From contig NC_132975.1 in NCBI RefSeq assembly GCF_047496725.1, positions 5,684,001 through 5,748,000 on the forward strand: DNA of 64,000 nt. Direction: 5' to 3'. The notes beneath the pieces are model-generated. The model was given only the letters and a program-made list of their open reading frames with translations, was not told the origin of the DNA and did not search any database. Every line of letters begins with the position of its first letter. Within the stretch, counting starts at the first letter, position 1. The position numbers and the translations under genes were made by a program. This DNA comes from Anoplolepis gracilipes (Eukaryota > Arthropoda > Insecta > Hymenoptera > Formicidae). This document shows, piece by piece, positions 36,301 to 48,721 of the stretch.

Positions 36301-38482
36301 TCTTTCTCTATTCTTTCTATACTCGCTCGCGCGTAGGGTGGCGTTCGAATATACGCAATCGTTCGATAATCGTGCGGATTTGAGGCGCCGCGCGTCATTG
36401 AACCGCGGCAAACTCGGCTGAAGTGCCGGGAAAAAAGTTCGAGAGATCGATCGCACGCAAAATGTACCACGCCAAAGAACCAGATCGGGTACTGTTGATA
36501 TATATATATATATACACACATATATACGTACATGCGCGTATAAATGACAACTAGATTTCTGGTTTAATAATTGATGCTTGCGGGATGTGTACTATTGCGT
36601 TTTTGTGCGTTCACCAGTTTTTCCCGTTTCCTACCGAACGACCGATCGTAATCCAGTTCGATCCCGATAGCTCGAAGCATCCATAAATTACTGTCAGTAA
36701 AGAATTTACCCCACGATATCAATTATATGATGGAATAATTCCTGTCAATTTTTTCAATGACATTTTGTAAAATTTTCACCTGCAATAAAAAAAAAAAAAT
36801 GCTCTTCTTTTATATTTAATTCAGTTTTAAAAAATTTTCGTGTCTTCCAAAATTCAATATTAGTTTATTAAATGATACAAAGAGCCTCGAGTTATCGTCA
36901 TTCCTATAATTCTGTTGTTTATTTATTTCTACAATGCGACAATCTTTATATTGTCTCTAATATTCTAAATAATTTATTTATAATTGTCCTATTTTTAAAC
37001 AGCTATTTATATACACAGTACAAAATATAAACATAATTTAAAGTAAAACGTAGTAAAGGTGCGCGAAGCTCGCGAATGGAATAGCGGAATTACATCAATG
37101 CGGAACGAAAGAAGGAAATGTTTTTTTTTTTTTTTTTTTAGATTTACGAAATAATTTTACATCTTTGAATGCAATAAGATTCGATTGTTGCACATTCAGC
37201 TGCAAAGCCGAAACGTCGCGCGGTTCCACCTTTATCGCTGCGGTTCCGAGAAGCGCGCAGTGCTCGAACGGACACGCTCGAATCGATTTTCCCCGTGGTT
37301 CTACCGTCGACCGTGTGCGGACTTGGGCTCGCTCGTACATTTTCTCGGGTTCCCGCAGATCGCCAGCTGTGTGATCGTTCGTTACGTTTGTCCCGGCGAC
37401 TATTCGCAATTACGTTCGACGACGGATGTCATCATCGTCGACATGACGTTGGCTGCCCGCTCGTTCTTCAGTCCTTGTCGAAGCGTCCGCGATTCTGGAC
37501 AAAGATATTTCACGTTCCCGCCCAAAAGCTCGCAACTAATTATTAGAACGTGACTAGCTTTAAAAAAAATTCTTTGCGAGAAAGAAAGAGTTGTGATATA
37601 TATAGTGCTCTAAAAAAAAAGGTGCATCCCTTATACAACACATGAATAAATCGTGTTGCCGAGACGTATACAAAGCGTTATATTTTCGAAACGTACTCTT
37701 GGATTTTTCGGTTATTCGATGATGCTAACGATAAGATTGCACAGTTAAACAAAATTCGCTGCCTCGACGTTTTTCTTCGACGAATAACTAGAACGACGAT
37801 CGCAATGCGCTTGGATTGTTTTGTCATGTACGGTTATACCACCCGTATCGTTTCGTGAAGACTAAAAATAGCATTCTCCTCGAGAAACAACCAAACTAAT
37901 TCAGCCATGGTTGCCTGATGAGACGTATTCTTATATTTATCGTTCATTCTTAAGAATATTTTTACTTTTAACAATTATGCGTTCGGAATTAGAATGGATT
38001 AAATTTATTATGTTACATCTATTTTAAATATAAAGTTATATTTAAGGATTGAACCTTAAAAAAATTATTTGGCACGAGAAGAGAGAAGAGACCATTGGTA
38101 GTAATATTCTGAACGAGATATCTAAATTTCCCCTTAATAAATCAAGATTGCTCTATCAATAAGCTTAGGGTTAGGTTCGTGTGTCTCGAGAAACGAAACC
38201 CCGCGGGAATTGAGGGGCTGAAATAAATTACGTGTTACCGATTAAGCGTTAAGTATTCGTCGCGGTCGCATTTTGATGTACGCTTCTCTCTGATCTATTC
38301 GATCGGTCGCACAGATATCGGGATTCCGCACCGTGGATCGACGTTGAAAATTAGCGAGCGGAAGTATCAACGGGGTGGGGGAAACAAGAACAGCGACGGC
38401 GGTGGTGGTGACGGTGGCGGCAGCGGTGGCTGCGACGAGGGTGTGAGACGACGAGAGGGTGAATCGACAGAACGGCCAAAGG
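36301..38482. other. Probable 5' UTR intron and leader of the plus-strand gene at 38.5 kb
   Basis: Mostly AT-rich with a GC-richer patch at 37,090-37,550, where frames are open on both strands but without a motif. There is a T-run at 37,121-37,139. From about 38.23 kb the sequence is CpG-rich again and runs into the coding start at 38,483. No further gene was recognised. Confidence 0.4.
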
Positions 38483-38689
38483 ATGACGGGCGAGGACGGA
38501 AAGCGCGGTAGCGGCACCGGCAATGTTACAACTGGAGCAAACATGAACGCAAACGTCACCGACAACGTCAATAATGTTAACGCCAATGTTAACGCCAACA
38601 TAAACGTCAGCCAGCAAAACGGTGGACCAGAGAAGGCACCCGTCGTCGGCGGTACTAACGTGGAGACGCTACCACGCGCCGGAAAACAG
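38483..38689 (+). CDS. First coding exon (69 codons) of an unrecognised gene
   Basis: ATG at 38,483 in AAAGGATGA context opens 69 codons ending in a consensus donor (AAACAG|GTAGGC), phase 0. The peptide starts MTGEDGKRGSGTGN. It has a low-complexity Asn/Val/Ala stretch (NVNNVNANVNANINV) and ends ETLPRAGKQ. Such a leader is typical of the disordered N-terminus of a regulatory protein, but no domain is present and I cannot name the family. The CpG-rich context and clean donor support a real first exon. The next exon was not found in the remaining 25 kb, so intron 1 is very long or the exon was missed. An upstream GTG in the same frame is not a credible start. Confidence 0.55.
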
Positions 38690-41090
38690 GTAGGCTTGTA
38701 ATAAATTTTTTCTTTAATCTAGTTGTAAGCATCGAGAGTGATAACGATTTTAACGTGTTAGGGAAATCGATTCTGACAGGGTCAGCTAAACAAGTCTAAT
38801 TTGATACTCTTTCACGTCTTTTCTTTATATTCTCTTAAAGTGACGTAAGAAGAACAAAGTTCATTTAATCATCGTTAATTTTAAATAAATGCAACGCTTC
38901 ATTTGTTCTCCTGTAAACTCCATTTTTTACATTTTTTTTAAATTTAGGCAGTAAATATAATAGAGAAAAAATATATATAGAGTAAATGTTATAATTCTTT
39001 AAAGCTTTTTCTTTTTGTTTTAATAGCGAAAAATAAAAAATGTTTTTTTAAAATTTTGTAAAATAAACAAGAAAATTGTGTAGGCTTATATTGTTTCTCA
39101 GTGCTTCAATTTTATCTTTATAATACATCGGCAAATTTACCGTTACTTTATGCTGAATATTTATCTTTTATCTCTAATTTATACACTGCAAAAAATATCC
39201 TTCGTAATGTGATAATGTCTTATCGTATCTACGCAATTTTGCGTGTTAAGTGAACGTTAAACATCAAGTTCATAAAAAATTATAAAAACCAAGTGAAAAA
39301 TATTTTATTTTACAATATAGAAATATCGCGCGCAATATATTATCAAGGTTGTAAGAATACTTGTATATATATATATATATAATTATATTTTAAAAAATTG
39401 CCGTGTCACGTAACGGAGAGTTTTTAAAGTACTGCATGGTGTGCGCATTGGTTCGTCACGAACATATGTATTTTTGGCCACGAGACAGAGGAAATGGGTA
39501 GTATTATCGCAAATAATAGGCTTCGTATGTATACATGGTATCTAATAGTATATACGGGCTCGCATTTGACTGTTTTTTGCCGCATGTTCAGCTCGCAACC
39601 ACGATTGCGTGGGTAAAGTACAAAAAGAGGGTTTAGTACAACTGTACTCACGCATTCAATACTCTTTACAAGCTAGTTCATTTAAAATATTTGTTGCTAA
39701 CAACTTTAAAGAGAATGATAAGCACGACAGTAGCAATTGCTGCATTTAGCATTATTTAATGGATGGTTATCTAGTTTATTTTGGGTTTATTAAGTATTTG
39801 AATTTTATCTCTCGAGAAAATTAATATCAATAAAAATTGAACGCTTCATTAGTTTATTTATGCTAGTACGAAAATATTTCAAGCGGTGTATTACATAATG
39901 ATTTTAAACAATATGTACGTTAAATTATTTTATTTCATAATTGATATCTACGGCAGCATTAAGCTTACGATAATTCATGAATTAAATTTTATTGAAAGTT
40001 CTTTTTTTTTCCTTTGGATGTTTTTTAGCTTTATTTTATCATAAACAAGAGATAATAATATTCAAAATAACTGGATACTCGAAATGGGTTTTATTGGATA
40101 TTCCATATAATGGGAACATCAGTCTCCAATATCATTTGTTTACGAATCACACAATTTTATCGAATCCTATTTACGGTGCACCTGAGGAGGCGGCAAGAGT
40201 GCAAAAAAATGCCTTTGTCGCAAATTGTTACGTCGAGCGTATTAGCATGCAAAGTGACCATTAAGATCGAGCTGGCCGACCGATTGTTACAACTCAAAGG
40301 TCACGGTTACTTTAGGACGTAGGCTACTGTGAAGGTAACAGTACAAGTAAATAGCAGACACGCGTGTTTATGTTCACGACACCGAAGATCCTGCACCGAT
40401 TTTTCTTTTCGACAGAGAAACAAAAAAATTTTTTAATCGACTGAGCACGTGTAATTTTGCGGGACAAAAAAGGGTTACTGGATAGAGAATGTTTCAAACT
40501 ACTTTGTTAATTGCAGCTTCTTCCTGTTCGCGTGAATTATGTCATTAAAATGACTAATCGCGTCTAATGTAAAAAGTATCAGTAAAATACAAAACTATTA
40601 GCGTGATCTCAATAGCTACAAAATTTTATTTAAGAGAAAGATGAGAGCAAATTGTTACGGTAGCAGAATTTAGACAAGGTAAGCGCCTAAGGATGGCATA
40701 AAAAACAGGTTGTAATATTAGATTGAAAAAAAGATTGTAAATCAACAAACAATTTAATTCTATATCATAATTTATTAATTTCTTATATTCGATGTATATA
40801 ATTATACTTTAATTTTTTATAATATATTAATTATACCTCATATTTCTTGCACTTTAGATATATTATATTTTGCAGAAAAAGTACATTTTTGCTTAAGCAT
40901 ATATTTGTAGGTACGTATAAAGTTACGGTACGCGTGTTGAATTACATGTATTTTGTGAGCGTAGGTGGAATTAACCTGTAGAAAAAATATTTGTATTCTA
41001 AAAAAAAAGTATAAAATTACACAAATTATAAGCGTAAAATTTTCCATACTATATAATTTTATAATATTTTTTACACTGTACGATTTTCAG

Positions 41091-41187
41091 CTCTTTTAAC
41101 AAAAAAAATATTTTTTATAGCAAAAAATAGCAAATAATTTTCATATATATTTTTTTATGTTTTGATAATTTGGTTCAGATAGCTTAA
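41091..41187. repeat. Dispersed repeat, copy 1
   Basis: About 95 bases nearly identical to 55,850-55,971, including ATTTTTTATAGCA, ATAGCAAATAATTTTCATA and TTTATGTTTTGATAATTT, then CAGATAGCTTAA. The two copies are 14.7 kb apart in the same orientation. Confidence 0.8.
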
Positions 41188-42189
41188 GAGGCCTGATATT
41201 TCTCAGACAGACATATATTTATATGTCGTTATGTTACGACTGTAATCAAGTCGGCGTTCTTATGCTAATTAACGAGTGCTTTCGTGCGGAAACAGTCGCT
41301 CCTTTATTCTCTAAAAATGTGTCGTGACAAGAGTGGCATGTTATGTTCGCCGAGGGTAATTCGGAGACGAATTATTTCATTTCTCCTGATCTCGTGATGT
41401 CATATACTATGAATGCCGTTGATGTTTCAGTTTCACAAACGTACCATCGTTTCTCGCTTTGCAGAATTTCAGAGAATTTTATAAATTAGATGAATACGCG
41501 AAAAAATACATATAATTAAAATATAGACTACATTAATTTTTTTAATTATCAATTAAGAAATAATAACTTCTTTTTAACTTGTATATGATCTTTTTCCGAA
41601 AGATACAAGTTTGAGATTCACATTTAAATTGGAGTTTATTTTAACTTTTATCACATGGCGACTGAAACACGAGAGTAAAATGTTAGCGTATAATATTCAA
41701 GACGATAAGCAACATATAACCAGTCGCTGCAGCATCGCTTAAATTCCTCGAAGTCTGCAACAGCAGTTTGTCGCACTATCTATATAGTAACATCGCTAAG
41801 ACTTCATTGACTCAACTTACGATGCGTTCATCGTCCAGTTTTATATGCTAACATTTAATCTCTTGTATATGTTCTGGACTCGTGGAGAATTACGTCATAA
41901 TGTTTTACCGTGGACCCTCGCCAACGAACCTTGAACAATGTCTCGAGGCCACGGTTAACCAATCCCGGAGAGAAAAAGAGAGAACGTTTCTTTGATATAA
42001 ATAAAAATATGTTTTCATCGCATTACTACGTTCATATAGTTGAGTCATGTTAGATAGCGAATTGATTAATTGACCGAGATTCAATGGCCGGTACAGCTAA
42101 AAGATTAGTGGTTGCGTGTTCTCTTCATGTAAATCAAGGTCGTCGTGTTTTATCGCGAATATTTTTCACCGAATATCAGGTAGATTCCA

Positions 42190-42355
42190 AAAAATATTCG
42201 TGAGATCCTAAATTTCAGAGTATCTAACTTATGCTTAAAAAAAAAGATAGAAGAGAGATCAAGTCAATAGGAGATTAAAATATTCCACGAGATCCTAAAT
42301 ATCAGAGTAACTTACAAAAAAAAAAAAAAAAAAAAAAAAAACGATAAAAGAGAAA
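42190..42355. repeat. Tandem duplication of about 70-80 bp with A26 run
   Basis: AAATATTCGTGAGATCCTAA… at 42,192 recurs as AAATATTCCACGAGATCCTAA… at 42,279. Both are followed by ATTTCAGAGTA or ATATCAGAGTA, a CTTA, an A-run, then GATA(G/A)AAGAGA. The second copy's A-run has expanded to 26 A at 42,316-42,341. Confidence 0.75.
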
Positions 42356-45095
42356 GAACTTTTCTGTTAATTAGAATTTAAGTGACCAGAATAAATAACA
42401 AAACGTATGAATTTTCAAACTAAAAAAATTTACTTCAGAAATTTCCTTCTCGTTGGAGAATTCATTGTCGAAATTAAAATCGCGAGTTGCGAAACGTTCG
42501 TCATAAATGTCGGCCAAACTAATTACATTAGAAAACTATACTGTTGGATTTAAAGCCGCATACTCGTTGCTGGGGATGTCCGCGTGCACGATAAAGGACA
42601 CGAAGGTGATGTTGCGGTGATCACGAATGTAGGTCAGCCGCGACGCATTACAGGATTTTGACTACTACATTCGGCAATTCCTTTCGCGATGCGCTTTCGA
42701 GGAATGATTACATCGCGTGTGTAGAAGATTTATGAAGGCAAAGACGTAATTCTGGTAAAAGTGCGCATGTTACATGTGCATGAGTTACATTTCTCATTGC
42801 TCGCTATATAAGATCGGTACACGCCATGACAGAGGAGCGTTTCTTATGGCGATGCGTCATCTCTCTTCCTTGAAATACTTTAGCCACGAATGCCCTAAAT
42901 ACTCGAATATGTGCGATTACACTGTTAATTTAGCAAGCCACTAAAATTGGATGAACAGTTTTATTCTGGAACAAGTTTTCCAAGAATGTAGTTTGAGCGA
43001 AAATAATCGTTTTGCATTTTAAAAAATATATATGTGTCAAAGTAGTTATAGAATATTCCACGTTCGATAAAAGCCAAATAATATTTTGCATACGTCGCGA
43101 TCGGATAAATGCAGCAACTAAAATGACTTAATCTTCCGTACATCGATCAGCGAATTAATTGTATCATATTGCTTTTATGATCGAAACTACATGCTATATG
43201 AACATATTGGGGATACGTTATTTTCCATTCGTCGATTTCTCGCCGGATGAAACCGCATATTGCGAAACCGTCGACTAACGTACATATGTACCTCGTGTAA
43301 ATGTGCGTCCCTTCCGCCTGCTGTAAAGGTAGACTGAAAATAAACGTTTTCGCGCCGGTACACTGCCGCAATGGCGTTCAAGCTTGAATGCGAGGTGGCT
43401 TCACGCTTTACGCTAGATGGACGGTCCACAAACGTGCGTGTGTATGCGTCACCGTAAAATTTTACATCGACGCGTCTCGATTCAAAATCGCTACAAATCA
43501 TCAGGTTTATAGCATCAGCTGGCACGCACCAGTCGATTTATAATAGGATAATAGCTAAGAAATATGCCAAAGTATATTTTCAGCGTGTCTTTTAATTTAT
43601 AATTAAAAATATGAAAATTTTTTTCTTCTATAAAAATATTTTTACATTAAAAAATCTTTTTTTTAAATATTCAGAAAGAAAAGATGTGCAAATTTTTGGA
43701 ACATATTATTAATTTTAGAGAAAATTGACACTTTAAACGTTAATAATATGCGCGATGGTAATAATTAATAATAATTGAAAAATACTACTTTTACGCTTAA
43801 AATATACAAAATAATAACATACACAAATTTTGTCAATTATATTATTAATAAATAACTATTTTTAAATAAAGGTACCTATTATTATGTTTGTTCATTTGCC
43901 ATATTTCTTATCGTACTTATGATTCAAAAGAAATAATGTTTATTTATAAAATGTCAGCTTGAAAAACAGTTTGAACTAATTACCATTATATCCTGCAGCA
44001 AATATTTATTTCAAGTTGACAACTTCGATATAAATTTGGCATTCTGCCCTTGACAGGCACTTGAATATTAAATGCAATGTCGGAAACTACCGTGATTGAA
44101 CCCACTTTAATAATGTGTCGTAAAATACCATTGTGGTTAAAAGCAGCGAAGGTGGACAGAATTATTCGCCGCGCTAACAACGGACAGTGATACGACTCTC
44201 ACTATGTAGACTTGATTTAATTATTAAATTGTGTCAAGCTTCGAAGAAGCAGCTGGGCTCTTAACCCTTTAAAGCGCTAAATTTGACTCATGTCACATAA
44301 ATCTTTTCGAGGGTAGTCGGAATGAATATTTAACGAGCTTGCTCCACAAGTGTTGCAAATAATCTTAATAATTTATGTTAGTCCGTTTTAAAAATACACG
44401 TGACATATATAGTTTTCAAGGCATAATATGAATTAAAAAAGTATTATGTGTAATTAACCTTGTATCCAGAAATCAGAAATGAATCTTTTATTAGCTGTAC
44501 AATAAATATACAAATTATAGAATCTATGAAACTTTAAGCCTATGTAAAGAAGCAAAAAGAAAAATATAAATATAACATATGTATACAACTTGTATTTTCT
44601 CAACAGTTTATAGAATAAAGAGTTCTAGTATTTATAAAATCAAAATTTGATAGAATATAATTAGATTTTTTTATTATTAATGTAAAGATTTATATGGAGC
44701 AAAAAATGTCCATATTTAATACATGCGTATGTTCATTTTTTATCGATGCGCTTGAGAGCGTTACTTTGCTTATATAAATGTCTAATCGGGTTCTCAATGA
44801 ACTAAAGATCTTCGATTAACAGACTTCAAAGTATTGCCTAACGAAGCAGCCGACAAAGCGTGATAACTCGAATGCGCATTTCGGCTGGTTCACTTCTTTA
44901 AACGCACATTCAATAAGTAGCGAGCTGTGTAAACTCGACAAGGGTTACAGCCCTTTTCGCGTCGTCGATACATTCTCCCTCTTTGCTTTTCTCGCCCTTT
45001 CATGCGGTGGATCAGAGTGTCTCACCACGCTTTCGTAATCGAAAAGGGTTCGTCCCAGTCCTTTAATTCGTCTAAGAGGGGAAGAGATATGGCGG

Positions 45096-47638
45096 TTAAG
45101 AGGGGAATTTGGTCTAGAGGTTTGATTTTTAAGCTTTTTTTGCAAACTTTTTATAAGAAACGGAGAAGATTAATTAAAATAAAAGTTTATCCAATTAAGC
45201 AACTTTTTAAGTATCTTTTACAATTTTTTTTATTGAAAAATTCCAAGAGTTCTGCTTACCTGAAACAAAAAATTCAAAAAGATTCTTAGAATATATGAGT
45301 TTGGCTATCGCCCGAAGTAGAATTTTTAAAAAATATGCAAAAATAACAAAACGGCGTCACTTTGAAAATAAGTTTTAATTTTTCGGCTTTTTTTTCGTCT
45401 TTAAAGGGCTGTAGAATTTCAAAAAATTTGGACGAAATTGGCCGAGTAGTTTTGGAGAAATCGTGCGCACTAGTTACAAAAATGCTGTTTCGAGAAAAAC
45501 GCAAGTTTAGAAAAAGTTTAAGGTAACTATAAGTATAATATTGGGACTTACAATCAATCTGCTATGTTAGGATCATAAAGTTGACCTTCCTCTATCTCGT
45601 ACAAATCTTACAGAGCCGATCTTTTATCCCTGAGCTGTGCACGACGATCTTGAGCAAAGTCGGACGAGCGACGATTCGATCGGGCGATGCGTGTTTCATT
45701 GCGATTGTGTGCGTGCATTTCTGCCTGTTGGCCAATAATTATTCCCATAACATCCATCACTTTCAAAATGGGTAGATATCCCTCATTAAAGATTATAGTT
45801 GCCAAAAAATTCGCAACTTCAACTGTTTTTGCTCCGCAGTGTAGATGCTTGGGAGCAATTTTCCAAATTATCGCGTTTAAAGATTCGTTGCTGTTTTGAG
45901 TCTCAGCACCTAAACAACGATTCAGCAATTCATCTCTCGATAAGTCTTTGTAAATTGGTTTAAGTAATTGCTGTACTTTTGGACTGAGGGGCTGATACGA
46001 GTGTTTAAAGCGAGCCAGCAAGCTTCGGCCTTGCGCCACTTGCACCAGCTGTCCACGCCTTCCGGGCAGTTTTGATGTTGAGGATTACTATCACTTGAAC
46101 TTTTATGATAATAAGTGACCCAAATCTCTTTCCTCATATCTTCGACAGAATCTGGATGTCGCCGTATCGCTAAGCCGTAATATTTCGTCAGTTCACCGAT
46201 TATTTGGTCAGTTAACTTTCCAGCGCCTTTGTCACCGATTTTTTTGTTATTTTTTTTTCATATTTCGAATTCTTGTCCCCATCCTTTTCTCCACATGATC
46301 CACACATTCTTTTTCTATTACTGTGACTTCATCTTCGTATGGATTACTGTCTAAAATTTTTTTAAAACTTTTACTGTCCCCATCACCGATGTACTTTGTA
46401 TAATACACACCACGCTTATCTTTTGACCTCATAAACATTTCAGTGATAGCCGTCGCCTCCATTCCTGCACTTGCATGATGATTATTAGAACAATTTTTTT
46501 CGTGTTCTTCACGCCATAAATTATACACCTCGATATCATCTTTTTTTCGTTCCCAAATATTGCATTCGTGACAAAAACTACTCTTCACTTCAGAATCCAG
46601 CACTTTTTTCGAGTATTTCCCAATAAGAGAAGACACGCCAAATACTGATGAAAAGCCTCTTTTCTTCCAACTGCCGTCACTCGATACTGTTAGATGATTT
46701 TCAACATTGCCATCTTCCTTATTTTTTCTTTCTCCTCTTCAATAGCATGTTTTAGAATCACTTGATACACTGACGACGCCGCTGTATGAATATTCTCGAG
46801 ACAATAATAATAAGTTTCAGCAGAAAGTCCTTGACAAATATCCATAAAACCATAAAATAAATTTATGCCTTCACGACAGATACCCAACAGACGAAAAATA
46901 AAAACAATTCGATGGTTTATTTCAAAAGTTTTGTCGATTACAGGCGACGAATTTATATAAGCTTCACATTTTACGCAAATCTTAAATCCTAATCCTCTTG
47001 ACGATGTTTGTGAAAATGTGATATCACCGTCACACTTCTTACACTTCACAAGATCTGCTATAGCATTGAAAACACTAAAGAAGTTCAAAATGCAATAGAT
47101 GAACTGCAGCGAAATCGGGAAATCAATGCTCGTGGAGGATTTTAGTTTTTTCGCCGACGTGCTCGTAAACTCTTGTTCCTTTTTGAGTGTATATTTATTG
47201 CCATAAAATTTGCGTTTCTTATGGCGCGAAGGATTAGTTGGCTGTTTTCTCGAGCCTTTTCTATCCATTTTTAATGAATTAAAAGCGAGAAAATTGCTGC
47301 TAGAACAGTACAACTACACTCGAGGACATTCTAAACAACACTGACGTCTAAACAGCTGTAAGCGAAAACTAGTCCCTTCAAATCAGTCTTTTTCAAAATA
47401 AACACGTTACAGGAGCCAGCAGCTATAACTCCGACTGCCAAGAATAAAGGTCGTCCTCTTGTTAGAGCGCACTTCGAGCTCAACGGACGCGCCGGCATTC
47501 CAGGCCCTGTATCTTCGTAATCGTTGCGAATTCAAAAAACTCCTTTTGTACACATATTCTACGACTCAAAAGCTAGCGAAGAATGAAAAAAGAAAATTTT
47601 GACTTTTTTTAGTCACCTAAACCGAATTCCTCCCTTAA
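45096..47638 (-). mobile_element. Decayed DNA transposon carrying a Mutator-type transposase
   Basis: TTAAGAGGGGAATTTGGTCTAG at the left end pairs with the reverse complement of the right end, TTAAGGGAGGAATTCGGTTTAG. The match is 18 of 22, and all four differences are transitions. Both ends abut TTAA, so the target duplication may be TTAA, or TTAA may be part of the terminal repeat. The interior encodes a broken transposase on the minus strand. Sequence outside the TTAA shows only weak similarity between sides, so the outer limit is uncertain. Confidence 0.6.
45608..47313 (-). pseudogene. Broken Mutator-like transposase-domain gene
   Basis: Minus-strand blocks at 47,313-46,690 (207 codons), 46,636-46,247 and 46,137/46,045-45,608 are pieces of one protein in shifting frames. 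Recognisable features are a CxxC pair (CKKCDGDITF, ICVKCEAY), EINHRIVFIFRLLG, SSDGSWKKRGFSS, YIGDGDSKSFKK, CVDHVEKRMGTRIRN, YYGLAIRRHPDSV and QNSNESLNAIIW. This pattern belongs to the Mutator-like transposase-domain proteins that are abundant in insect and other animal genomes. At least three frame breaks are visible: near an A6 run at about 46,722, in an A9 run at 46,250-46,258, and near 46,020-46,050. The first two are in homopolymers and could be assembly errors; the third is not. As written it cannot make a full protein. Terminal repeats enclose it. Confidence 0.85.
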
Positions 47639-48668
47639 CTCGGTGTGCCAACGGAACCCTACACCGATTCTGGAGAAAGAATCCTTATCCCTTCTCTGTC
47701 TCTCCCTATTACGCGTAGGAAACTCGAGAATGAGCGAGCAAAAGATAATTTAATGCAACTCTTGCCACGCTTGAGAATCAGAATGTCCACGTCGTTTGCG
47801 GTTTTATTACGTGGATGGTGCAGAAATGCAGAATTTTCGTAAAGATGTGCAAAAAATTGCAAGTTTATTTAAATGAATTAATTATTTTCGAGAATTTATT
47901 CTCATATGTTTATTTTTATTTTATTTTATTTTACCAATAAAAGTTTATTTTGTGTTGAATGTTTGTGTTAGCAAACTTCAATATTATTGAATCATGCGTT
48001 AAAAAAATAACATGCAACATCAGTTGCATCTACATATAGTTTCGATTAGACGTTCGCTCTTGATTACTAGAGTGCACGTAGTCAGCTGCGGTTCGAACAA
48101 AAGAATTATCCGGATAAAAGAAGCATCTAGCGTATAGAATAGACTACGAAGTGTTTTTGTTGTTGCCCTAATTCTCGCATGACATTTTATAACATACGCT
48201 TTTGTACTGGCTTCCTATATAATCGATACTGACCTACTTTAAAAATATTACATGATGCATGACGGAAAATGTTCTTGCAATCGTAAAATTTGATTTATTT
48301 ATTGAGAAATTCCATCGATGTCATTCATTATGACATTCCAAACTTTTAGGAAATACTTGTATATAAAATAGGTTATATGCATATGATATATTAATATGTA
48401 TAAGCAATAAAATAGGACTCGTTATCGCGCTGTTGGTAGGATGGAACGATGGAATGCCAAAAATGTGTATTAATATCTTAAGCGAAAGTATTGCGAATAT
48501 TCACAACTTGGTGCAACAACCTGCATCGATTATCGAGACTCAAGGAAGGTTAGGTCAATCGCTAGTACATTTATAACCGGCTAAGATTATCACAATGTTG
48601 TAGACTAATTATTTTCTATAATAACGTAAATAAGTAGGACGTCAAAGGAATAAGAGAGACAAAGAGAG

Positions 48669-48671
<3 letters not shown>

Positions 48672-48721
<50 letters not shown>
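48672..48721. repeat. Compound (GT)n(GA)n microsatellite
   Basis: Sixteen GT units followed by about nine GA units. Confidence 0.95.

Larger units (their letters stand above)
38690..45095. other. Long intronic or intergenic stretch
   Basis: AT-rich with no recognised exon. It contains a (TA)n run near 39,363-39,381, one copy of a dispersed repeat (41,091-41,187) and a small tandem duplication with an A26 tract (42,190-42,355). GC-richer islands occur near 42,540-42,740 and 43,190-43,530. In the latter, two minus-strand frames of 74 and 112 codons overlap without any motif. Confidence 0.5.
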
